A DNA stretch of 64,000 nt from the NCBI RefSeq assembly GCF_018732085.1, contig NZ_CP076103.1, positions 5,022,001 to 5,086,000 of the forward strand, read 5' to 3'. The stretch comes from Lysobacter capsici. Its GTDB lineage: Bacteria; Pseudomonadota; Gammaproteobacteria; Xanthomonadales; Xanthomonadaceae. The notes under the pieces were generated by a model. That model was not told the origin of the DNA. It made no database searches and saw only the letters and a list, made by a program, of their open reading frames with translations. Below are positions 36,050 to 43,600 of the stretch, piece by piece. Both the position numbers and the translations under genes were made by a program. Positions within the stretch are counted from its first letter, which is position 1. Each line of letters begins with the position of its first letter.

Positions 36050-36973
36050 TCACTCGCGCATCAAGGTGGATTTTCCGAACAGGCTCTCGACCAGGTCCAC
36101 CGAGAGCTTCGCGGTGCGGTTGCGCTTGTCGAGGATCGGATTGAGTTCGACGATGTCCAGCGACGCGAGCCGTCCGCTGTCGGCGATCATCTCCATCACC
36201 AACTGGGCTTCGCGATAGTTCGGCCCGCCCGGCACCGTGGTGCCCACGCCCGGGGCGATGCTCGGATCGAGGAAGTCGACATCGAAGCTCACGTGCAGGT
36301 GGGTGTTGTCGTCCACGCCTTCGAGCGCTTCCTCCATCACCCGCTTCATGCCGATCTCGTCGATGTAGCGCATGTCGTACACGTCCAGGCCATGTTGCTG
36401 GATCAATTGCTTCTCGCCCGGATCGACCGAACGGATGCCGATCTGGCGGATATCCTCGGCGCGCATCGCCGGCGCCGGGCCGCCGAGCGTGGTCAGTTCC
36501 TGCGGGCCGATGCCGCACAGGCACGACACCGGCATGCCGTGGATGTTGCCCGACGGCGTCACCTGGCTGGTGTTGAAGTCGGCGTGCGCATCGAGCCACA
36601 GCACGCGCAGCTGCTTGCCGGTTTCGCGGCAGTAGTTCGCCACCGCGGTGATCGAACCCAGGCCGAGGCAATGATCGCCACCGAGCAGGATCGGCATGCG
36701 TCCGGCGCGCAGTTCCGCGCCGACCGCGTCCATCACCAGACGGTTCCAGGTCACCACTTCAGGCAGGTGGCGATAGCCTTCGACCGGTTTCTGCCAGGGA
36801 TTGCGCGGGCCGTCGAGATTGCCGCGATCGACCACGTCGACGCCGCGCGCGGCCAGGGCTTCGCCGAGGCCGGCGATGCGCAGGGCTTCGGGTCCCAGGC
36901 GCGCGCCGCGATGGCCGGCACCGACGTCGGTCGGCGCACCGATCAACGAAACCGGGGGATAGGTACGACTCAT
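36050..36973 (-). CDS. rocF: Arginase
   Basis: Hydrolyses arginine to ornithine and urea with two Mn2+ ions; cytosolic. The 307-residue length is typical. Metal-binding motifs of the ureohydrolase family are intact: GGDHCLGLGS, DAHADFN and SFDVDFLDPS. The start at 36973 gives the conserved N-terminus MSRTYPPVSLIGAPTDVGAG; the frame extends further upstream but without a better site. Family signature SFDVDFLDPSIAPGVGT is present. It stands alone and no ornithine catabolic gene is adjacent. The CtlX-like gene at 50020, which is also a guanidino-group enzyme, lies 13 kb away. Confidence 0.96.
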   Translation of the reverse strand: MSRTYPPVSLIGAPTDVGAGHRGARLGPEALRIAGLGEALAARGVDVVDRGNLDGPRNPWQKPVEGYRHLPEVVTWNRLVMDAVGAELRAGRMPILLGGDHCLGLGSITAVANYCRETGKQLRVLWLDAHADFNTSQVTPSGNIHGMPVSCLCGIGPQELTTLGGPAPAMRAEDIRQIGIRSVDPGEKQLIQQHGLDVYDMRYIDEIGMKRVMEEALEGVDDNTHLHVSFDVDFLDPSIAPGVGTTVPGGPNYREAQLVMEMIADSGRLASLDIVELNPILDKRNRTAKLSVDLVESLFGKSTLMRE

Positions 36974-37205
36974 AAGGATGTCCTCTGCCGCGATGGCTGA
37001 CGGATGAGCGCGCGGCATCGATAGGTGAACGCTGACGATGCCCGCGGCATCGCGCGATCGCCGCAACAGGGCCGTTGCGGCCGCCGACGATGGAGGCATT
37101 CTAGTCCGTTCGTGCTGAGCGGGGTCGTCACCGCGGGGCCGGCGGCTTGTCGGGGCCGGGCCGATCGCGGGAAGCAGACAGCAGGTCGCGAGCGCCTTCG
37201 CGCGC

Positions 37206-38669
37206 TCAATCGACCCGGCAATCCAGGCTCAGATCGACCTGCTCGCCGTCGCCCAGCCGTCCCAGTACCGCGCCGCTGCGCAGCGCATCCACCGGCACGG
37301 TCGGCGCCGGACACGCCGAGCCGCTGCACGACGCCGGCCCCGCGCAACTCAGGCCCGCCAGCGCCTGGCTGCGCACGACCGCGCCGATCGCCGCATCGGG
37401 GCCGTGGTTGGAAACGACGATGCGGTAGTGGCTGGTCGAATCGCGCGCGACCGTGTCGTCGGCCTGATCGTGGCCGCCGGCCGCGCTGGTGTTGGTGACC
37501 GCAACGGCCAGGTCGGCACGGGCGTTGCGGGTATTGGTGAAGGTGCAGCTCAGTTCGTCGTGCGCCGACACCGTCACCAGGAACGAGCTGCCGTCGCCGC
37601 GCGGCGCGGGGCCGGTGGCATTCGCGTTGGTGCAGGCGTAACGGCTGAGGTAATTGGACAGACTCGTACCGGGCGCGCTGGACGCAGGCGCTTCCGACAA
37701 TTCGTAGGTGGTGCCGGCGATCGGGGCGATCAGCACCGCGGCATGCGATGTCACCTGCGACCGGGTTCCCGCGGTATCGGCGCTCACCGTCTGCCCCGGT
37801 CCGCGTGGCGCGATCGACAAGGTGAACTGATCGGTCGGGTTGAAACGGCCGCTCGCCGCGAACGCCTTGTTCAGGCGGATCATCGGCGAAGGCGGCGCGG
37901 TCACGGTGATGTCGTCGTGGTAGACGATGCGAGTCAGCGGCGCGCCGCCCGCGGTGGTGGCATCGGGTCGATACAAGCCCCACTGCAGCACGCCGTGCTG
38001 ACCGGCGCTCGCCGGATCGAACGTGGGGTAATCGATGATCGTGGCCTTGCGGGTGAAATCGGCCTGCGTATCCAGGCGCATGTCGGCGATGAAATAGCCA
38101 TCGGAATTTCGCGACCACAGGATGTCGAAGCGGAAGTCGATCCAGCGGTTGTCGTACGGCCTTATGTCGTCGATCAGCACGATCTGCCGCGATCCGTACC
38201 GCAGGACCATCTGGTTGCGTCGCACGCCGATCAGGAAATCGGCCGCGCCGTTGACGTGCTTGAATTGCCAGACGATATCCAGCGGCGTGGAGCCGCCGGT
38301 CCAATCCTGCCAGTCGTCGAGCAACACGCTGAAGCTGTACAAGCGATGGTCGCCGTCGCGGTACAGCGCCGCCGGCACGCGATCGGTCGCCGTCTCGCTG
38401 CGTGGCTTGCCGTAGGACACATACGCCGGATCGTCGAGGTTCACCTTGTGGCCGACCGAATACAGGCCCGATCGTGCGTACCGGCGGCCGACGAACACCG
38501 CGTCCGGCGCGGTCGCGGCGGTGGTCTCGATCCGCGCGATGCCCGAATCGGTGGTGCCGGTTTCGTAATCGGCGACCAAGGTCGGCGTTTGCGCTGCGAC
38601 ATCCTGGGCGCACACCATCAGGCCGATCAGACAGCAAGTCATCAACGCGCGTATCGGCTCCATGGCCAT
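37206..38669 (-). CDS. Secreted polysaccharide-lyase-like protein with DUF11 domain (487 aa)
   Basis: A signal peptide ends at DVAAQ (residue 27 or so). The N-terminal domain (about 30-260) is beta-rich and reads YVSYGKPRSETA, DWTGGSTPLDIVWQFKH, RWIDFRFDILWSRNSDGYF and QWGLYRPD. This resembles the concanavalin-like fold of the heparin-lyase-I / PL20 glucuronan-lyase type (PF14099), in which W-x-x-x-Y-R and H-bearing strands line the cleft. The C-terminal part (about 265-487) has an Ig-like region and a DUF11-type repeat near 395-487 (DLAVAVTNTSAAGG ... YRIVVSNHGPDAAIG). A lyase assignment is tentative and I cannot identify the catalytic residues. It is similar in build to the protein at 52198 (beta domain plus DUF11). 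Confidence 0.65.
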   Translation of the reverse strand: MAMEPIRALMTCCLIGLMVCAQDVAAQTPTLVADYETGTTDSGIARIETTAATAPDAVFVGRRYARSGLYSVGHKVNLDDPAYVSYGKPRSETATDRVPAALYRDGDHRLYSFSVLLDDWQDWTGGSTPLDIVWQFKHVNGAADFLIGVRRNQMVLRYGSRQIVLIDDIRPYDNRWIDFRFDILWSRNSDGYFIADMRLDTQADFTRKATIIDYPTFDPASAGQHGVLQWGLYRPDATTAGGAPLTRIVYHDDITVTAPPSPMIRLNKAFAASGRFNPTDQFTLSIAPRGPGQTVSADTAGTRSQVTSHAAVLIAPIAGTTYELSEAPASSAPGTSLSNYLSRYACTNANATGPAPRGDGSSFLVTVSAHDELSCTFTNTRNARADLAVAVTNTSAAGGHDQADDTVARDSTSHYRIVVSNHGPDAAIGAVVRSQALAGLSCAGPASCSGSACPAPTVPVDALRSGAVLGRLGDGEQVDLSLDCRVD

Positions 38670-39150
38670 GAGTTCGCTCGATCAACTGACGCGTGGGAAA
38701 CAAGGACGAAGCCGCGGCGCGGCCATCGACCGTCGGGCACGATCCCGGCCAAGCCTGCTTGGCGGGACCGGCGATTCTCCTGCCGGGAAAGCGCATGCGC
38801 AATGCTGCGGTCGAGGCCGAACAGGAACTGTGCGCTGGGCCGAAAACTGGGCTGTCAACGTATTTCCACGCGTTCGGCATGACATGAGTGCCAGTGGCTT
38901 TTAGCGCATGCTGACTCGCCGTGCCAAAGATACGCTATTCGGTGTATCGAGCGATGCTGAATGTTCGGTGTTGCGGCTCGGTGCGCGAGCGGCGGTCGCG
39001 TGCGAAGGCGAGCTGTGGTTTTCGTGGTTGCCGCGGGGAGGTATTCGAGCCGTGCGAGGTGCGCTGCTAAGGCGGCATGTGAACTGGCGGCCGGAATGGG
39101 CGCGGCCTTCGGATGGGTTGGCCAGGCGGTTGTTTTTTCTCGGGGTCACG
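38670..39150. other. Gene-free region between the lyase-like gene and tRNA-Thr
   Basis: Short open frames on both strands lack ribosome binding sites and any recognisable protein. Around 38880-39050 the base composition is slightly lower in GC than the neighbouring coding DNA. No repeat of the families found elsewhere in the window is seen here. Nothing further to annotate. Confidence 0.5.
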
Positions 39151-39226
39151 TGGTGCCGCTTGTCCGAATCGAACGGACGACCGCTCGCTTACAAGGCGAG
39201 TGCTCTACCAACTGAGCTAAAGCGGC
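39151..39226 (-). tRNA. tRNA-Thr (anticodon TGT)
   Basis: A complete cloverleaf on the minus strand with encoded CCA. Acceptor GCCGCTT/AAGCGGC, D-arm GCTCAGTTGGTAGAGC, anticodon arm CTCGC-CTTGTAA-GCGAG giving UGU, T-arm GTCCGTTCGATTCGGAC. Discriminator base A. Confidence 0.96.
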
Positions 39227-39323
39227 AGCTTGACGTGACGGGCGACCAGCGAGCGGGTCGGTGGCGCCGGCGCATTCTATCGCGCCCGGGTCTCATCGCG
39301 ACAGCGCGACGCGCCGGTCGCGA

Positions 39324-40187
39324 TCAGCCCAGCCCGGCGCAGGAACGGCCGCGCCAGCGCGAGGCACCGGCGGCGCGGCGCAGCGCATCGCCGTTGGAGG
39401 TGGTGGTGGCGACGTCGATCCAGGTCGGGCCTTCGCCGCTTTCGCCGAGCGCTTCGACCCGCGCGGTGAAGCCGGCCGCGCTCAATTCGGCGCCGCGCTT
39501 GCGCGCCGATTCCTCGCTGCGGAAACGGCCCAGCGCGATCGCATTGGCTTCGCTGCCGCTCATCACGAACAGATCGCTGAAACCGGCCGCGCGGATGCGC
39601 TGCGCGGTGGCCTGCGCGGCCTCGGCGCTCGCCTGCGGCATGTACACGCGCCAACCGCGTGCATTGCTGGTGCTGGCCTGGGTGTGGGTGGCCAGTTTCT
39701 GGGCCAAAGGCTGCAACTTCGCGCGTGCCGCGGCGGCCGCGGCGGTGTCGGCGAACGGCCCGATGCTGAAGCATTGCGGCTTGGCTTCGGGCGCCGGTGC
39801 GATCGGTGTGGTCGCGGGTGCGGGCGCCGACGGCAATGGCGCAGCGGTCGCCACCGTGGAAGCCGGCGGCGGCGATGCGGCCGGCGGGGTCTGCGGTTTC
39901 TCCACCGCAGGCGCCGGTGCCGAACTCGCAGGCGCAGCCGACGCGGGCAACGGTGCCGGCGACGATGCCGCCGGCGCAGCACCGGCCGTTGCCGTTGCCG
40001 TTGCCGTCGCTGGCGTAACCGCGCGTAGCTTGGCGGCGCTGCGCGGCTCGCCGACCATCTGCAACCGCGCCACGCCGAGCGGAAGTCGTTCCTGTGGCGG
40101 CGCAGGCGGCACGGGCCGCGCGATCCACCACGCGGCGACGCCGAGGTTGAGCGCGATCAGCAGGACGATGAGGGCACGAACGAGCAT
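39324..40187 (-). CDS. SPOR-domain membrane protein (287 aa)
   Basis: An N-terminal membrane helix (VRALIVLLIALNLGVAAWWI) anchors the protein in the inner membrane with a long Ala/Pro-rich periplasmic linker (about 30-135). The C-terminal SPOR domain (about 137-260) begins CFSIGPFADTAAAAAARAKL and continues VYMPQASAEAAQATAQRIRA. The second repeat is around IALGRFRSEESARKRGAELS. SPOR domains bind denuded glycan strands at the septum, so a role in cell division is likely. It is the last gene of the plsY-birA-coaX cluster, 34 bases after coaX, so it may be co-transcribed. Confidence 0.88.
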   Translation of the reverse strand: MLVRALIVLLIALNLGVAAWWIARPVPPAPPQERLPLGVARLQMVGEPRSAAKLRAVTPATATATATAGAAPAASSPAPLPASAAPASSAPAPAVEKPQTPPAASPPPASTVATAAPLPSAPAPATTPIAPAPEAKPQCFSIGPFADTAAAAAARAKLQPLAQKLATHTQASTSNARGWRVYMPQASAEAAQATAQRIRAAGFSDLFVMSGSEANAIALGRFRSEESARKRGAELSAAGFTARVEALGESGEGPTWIDVATTTSNGDALRRAAGASRWRGRSCAGLG

Positions 40188-40221
40188 GCGCGGATTCTAG
40201 CCTGCCCGGTCGCCGCCCCGC

Positions 40222-40980
40222 TCAACGCGAAGTTTCGATTCCGGCCCAGATCGACAGACCTTCCAGCACCAAGGTCGGCGCGGCGATCGGCGACGGCAGC
40301 GCGGCGGCGAGCGCGTCGCTGCCGCCGCCGTGCAGCAGCAACTGCGGCACGGTGCCCAGCTTCAACTTGGCCACGGTCAGGCTGCGCTCGATCAGCGCCA
40401 ACGCCGCGCCGTCGCAGCCCGACGCCAGCGCATCCTCGGTATCGGAAGCGAACGACATGCGCTGGCCGCCGAGTTCGGGCAACTGCGGCGCGCGGCCGTG
40501 CAGCGCTTCGCGCATCAGCGTCGGCGACGGTGCGATCAGACCGCCGTGATGCAGGCCGCCGGCATCGAGCAGGTCGATCGTCAACGCAGTGCCGACGCCG
40601 CAAATCAAGGCCGCGCCTTCGCCGCGCGCGTGCGCGCCCAGCAGGGCGAGAAAGCGATCGACGCCGAGCTTGCGCGGTTCGGCGTAGGCGATGCGCACGC
40701 GGCCGAAACCGTCCAGCTCGAAACTCGGCTGGGTGCGCGCGATCGAGATCCGGCCGCAGCGTTCGGTCAACGCCTGCACCACCGCCATGCGCAGCGCCGG
40801 ATGGGCGACGCTGGCCAGATAGGCGACCTCGATGCGCTCGTCCGGCAAGGCCTCGGCCAAGGCCGCGGCGACGTCTTCCTCGCGATGCGGCAACGCCAGC
40901 GCCGGGCCGGGGCGGCCGCGCGCATCCAGCGGCGCGCACTTGAGCCGGGTATTGCCCAGATCGAACAGCCAGGCGCTCAT
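40222..40980 (-). CDS. coaX: Type III pantothenate kinase
   Basis: First step of coenzyme A synthesis: ATP-dependent phosphorylation of pantothenate, using a monovalent cation. The protein of 252 residues has the ASKHA fold motifs: phosphate-1 DLGNTRLKCA near residue 7, GVDRFLALLGA, and phosphate-2 GVGTALTIDLLDA. In many CoaX proteins the last motif is D-x-G-T-A-x-T-x-D; here Gly-Val-Gly replaces the first Asp. The start overlaps the birA stop (ATGA), so translation is coupled. The plsY-birA-coaX-SPOR order puts cofactor and lipid genes in one transcript. Confidence 0.95.
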   Translation of the reverse strand: MSAWLFDLGNTRLKCAPLDARGRPGPALALPHREEDVAAALAEALPDERIEVAYLASVAHPALRMAVVQALTERCGRISIARTQPSFELDGFGRVRIAYAEPRKLGVDRFLALLGAHARGEGAALICGVGTALTIDLLDAGGLHHGGLIAPSPTLMREALHGRAPQLPELGGQRMSFASDTEDALASGCDGAALALIERSLTVAKLKLGTVPQLLLHGGGSDALAAALPSPIAAPTLVLEGLSIWAGIETSR

Positions 40981-41975
40981 CGCGCATCTCCCGCGCCGCG
41001 GCGCACGCTGACTTCACCGGCGTGGAAGCGGCGTTCTTCGCCGTCGGCCAGGCGCACCCGCAACGCGCCGTCGTCAGCCAGGCCGATCGCGGTGCCGGCA
41101 TGATCGGCCTGGGCGCCGTGGACGGTCACCGCCTGCCCGGCCAAGGCGTCGAACGCGGCGTAGCGATCGATGAAAGGCGCCAGGCCGGCGGCGTCGAACT
41201 CGTCCAGCGCCGGCAGCAGGCTGTCGAGCAAGGCGGCGACGACGGTATTGCGCGACAACGCGCGCTGCGCGGCCAACGTCGCCAGATCGCACCAGGGTTG
41301 ATCGATCTGCGCCGCGGCCGCGGCCGGCATGCGCACGTTGAGGCCGAGGCCGATCACCGCCCGCGCCGGGCCGGCGTATTCGCCGCCGCCCTCGACCAGC
41401 AGGCCGCCGAGTTTGCGCAGGCCGGCGCCGTCGAGCACGACCAGATCGTTCGGCCATTTCAATCGCACATCGGCATAGCCCAACCGCTGCAAGGCCTCGA
41501 CCGCGGCGATGCCGGCGACCAGGCTCAACCCGCCCAGGCGCGCGAGGCCGCCGCCGAAACTGCGCGACAACGACAGATACAGATGCGCGGCCAGCGGCGA
41601 GGCCCAGACCCGGCCGCGCCGCCCGCGCCCGCCGGTCTGGCGTTCGGCCAGCAGCACCGCGGCGCCGTGCGCGGGCGTGGGCCGGCGCAGCAGCTCGCTG
41701 TTGGTCGAATCGATCGTCCAGGCCACGTCCAGCGCCGCCAGGCGCGCACGCGCGTCGGCCTGCATGACCGCGCCGATCGCCTGCGCGTCGAGCAGGTCGA
41801 GCGGCTGCGACAAGGCATAGCCGCGACCGGGCTTGGCCTCGATCGCGACCCCGGCTTCGCGCAGGGCCTCGATGCGTTTCCACACCGCGGCGCGGGTCTG
41901 CCCGGCCGCGCCGGCCAGCGCGTCGCCGGTGGCGGGACCTTCGATCAGGCGTTGCAGCAGCGCGCGGTCGTCCAT
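40977..41975 (-). CDS. birA: Biotin-[acetyl-CoA carboxylase] ligase
   Basis: Attaches biotin to the carboxyl carrier protein via biotinyl-5'-AMP. The 332-residue protein has an N-terminal winged-helix domain (about 1-62, TGDALAGAAGQTRAAVWKRI) so it is the bifunctional class that can also repress biotin synthesis. The catalytic domain has the biotin-loop GRGRRGRVWASP (the G-R-G-R-x-G motif), KWPNDLVV with the adenylation Lys, and GLGLNVR. The start overlaps the plsY stop by one base (TGATG), and its own stop overlaps coaX by four. Fatty-acid and phospholipid genes plsY and birA are naturally linked. Confidence 0.95.
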   Translation of the reverse strand: MDDRALLQRLIEGPATGDALAGAAGQTRAAVWKRIEALREAGVAIEAKPGRGYALSQPLDLLDAQAIGAVMQADARARLAALDVAWTIDSTNSELLRRPTPAHGAAVLLAERQTGGRGRRGRVWASPLAAHLYLSLSRSFGGGLARLGGLSLVAGIAAVEALQRLGYADVRLKWPNDLVVLDGAGLRKLGGLLVEGGGEYAGPARAVIGLGLNVRMPAAAAAQIDQPWCDLATLAAQRALSRNTVVAALLDSLLPALDEFDAAGLAPFIDRYAAFDALAGQAVTVHGAQADHAGTAIGLADDGALRVRLADGEERRFHAGEVSVRRGAGDAR

Positions 41976-42655
41976 CAGCTCCGGCGCCAACGGTGCAACA
42001 GGCGGGCGCCGTTGAAGCGCGACTCGGTGCCGGCGCGCAGGCGGGCGAGATTGCCGCGATGGGTGAACACGATCAGCGCCGCCGCGGCCAGGGCGAAATA
42101 CAGCCGCGGCAGGCCGGCATCGCCGAGCCAGGCCAGCAGCGGCAGGCACAGCGCGGCGGTCACGGTGGCCAGGCCGACATAGCCGCTGAGTACGATCACC
42201 AGCGCCCACAGCGCCAGCAGAATCGGCAGCGCGAACGGCCACAGCACCGCCAGCCCGCCGACCAGGGTCGCCGCGCCCTTGCCGCCGCGAAAGCCGTGCC
42301 AGATCGGCCAGACATGGCCCAGCACCGCGGCGAACGCGGCCAGGTAGCCATGCGAGGTCACCGACAAGGCATGCCCGACCGGCGCGTAGCGCAGCGCCAG
42401 CCAGGTCGCCAGCGCGCCCTTGCCGATATCGAACACCACCACGCCCACGGCGAAACGCAGGCCCTGGGTGCGGAAGGCATTGGTGCCGCCGGCATTGCCG
42501 CTGCCCTGGCTGCGGATGTCGACCCCGCGCAGCTTGCCCAGCAGCAGGCTGCCCGACAGCGAACCGATCGCGTAGGCGGCCACCAGCAGCGCCACCGAGA
42601 CCGGCGCCAGTTGGGTGACCACGGACAACTGCGGAGAGAGTGGATCGAACGGCAT
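41975..42655 (-). CDS. plsY: Acyl-phosphate:glycerol-3-phosphate acyltransferase
   Basis: Integral membrane enzyme making lysophosphatidic acid from acyl-phosphate and glycerol-3-phosphate. Five or more hydrophobic segments are visible. The family motifs are GSGNAGGTNAFR (motif 1; commonly GSGNxGATN), GFRGGKGAATLVGG (motif 2) and THRGNLARLRAGTE (motif 3). The Gly in place of Ala in GGTN is a small variation. Length is 226 residues; usual forms are about 200-210, the extra residues being at the hydrophilic N-terminus. First gene of the cluster with birA, coaX and the SPOR protein; start at 42655. Confidence 0.95.
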   Translation of the reverse strand: MPFDPLSPQLSVVTQLAPVSVALLVAAYAIGSLSGSLLLGKLRGVDIRSQGSGNAGGTNAFRTQGLRFAVGVVVFDIGKGALATWLALRYAPVGHALSVTSHGYLAAFAAVLGHVWPIWHGFRGGKGAATLVGGLAVLWPFALPILLALWALVIVLSGYVGLATVTAALCLPLLAWLGDAGLPRLYFALAAAALIVFTHRGNLARLRAGTESRFNGARLLHRWRRS

Positions 42656-42812
42656 GCGCGGATTATGCGGGAGCCGGCGCGGGTTCGAACGCGGCGGGGA
42701 TCGATCGGCGATCCGCGCAAGGCACTGGTGGCGTACGGGCTGTGACCGGCGTGCTGGTTGATTGCGCCGTCACGCGCAGTTCGCCGTCGCCGCGGCGGCC
42801 GCGTATCCGACG

Positions 42813-43555
42813 GTAGGAGCTGCGCAAGCTGCGACTGCGAAACCCCGGCAACGACGCCGGCTGCACAGAACCTGCGTCGTAGCCGCAATGGCGCGGTCGC
42901 GGCTCGCGCCGCTCCTACAGGCAGGCCATTCGGGAGTCGCCGCGGCGGTCCCGTATCCCACTGTAGGAGCTGCGCAAGCTGCGACCGCGAAACCTCGACA
43001 ACGACGCTGGCCACACAGGACCCGCGCCGTAGCCGCTATGGCGCGGTCGCGGCTCGCGCCGCTCCTACAGGTAGGCCATTCAGGAGTCGCAGCGGCGGCC
43101 CCGTATCCGACTGTAGGAGCTGCGCAAGCTGCGACCGCGAAACTCCGACAACGACGCCGGCTGCACAGAACCTGCGTCGTAGCCGCTATGGCGCGGTCGC
43201 GGCTCGCGCCGCTCCTACAGGCAGGCCATTCAGGAGTCGCCGCGACGGCCCCGCATCCCACTGTAGGAGCTGCGCAAGCTGCGACCGCGAAACTCCGACA
43301 ACGACGCCGGCTGCACAGAACTTGCGTCGTAGCCTCATTGGCGCGGTCGCGGCTCGCGCCGCTCCTACAGGTAGGCCATTCGGGAGTCGCCGCGGCGGCC
43401 CTGTATCCGACTGTAGGAGCTGCGCAAGCTGCGACCGCGAAACCCCGGCAACGACGCCGGCTGCACAGAACCTGCGTCTTAGCCGCATTGGCGCGGTCGC
43501 GGCTCGCGCCGCTCCTACAGGCAGGCCATTCAGTAGTCGCAGCGACGGCCCCTAG
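42813..43555. repeat. Five-copy tandem array of a 150-bp palindromic unit
   Basis: Units begin GTAGGAGCTGCGCAAGCTGC at 42814, 42963, 43113, 43263 and 43413, a period of 150 bases (149 for the first). Each unit has a left arm TAGGAGCTGCGCAAGCTGCG, a spacer of about 50 bases with CACAGAAC, and a right arm CGGCTCGCGCCGCTCCTA in inverted orientation, so each could fold as a long hairpin. Because 150 is divisible by 3, long spurious reading frames of 50-residue repeats run through it on both strands. Copies differ at scattered positions. A single half-unit is at 8785-8830. Confidence 0.95.
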
Positions 43556-43600
43556 GCCATGCGGGAACGACACGAGCTGCACCCGCGTCGACGCCGCGCC

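Noticed and set aside
42813..43555. CRISPR array
   Set aside because: The whole 150-bp unit is repeated, with no unique spacers and no cas genes nearby.
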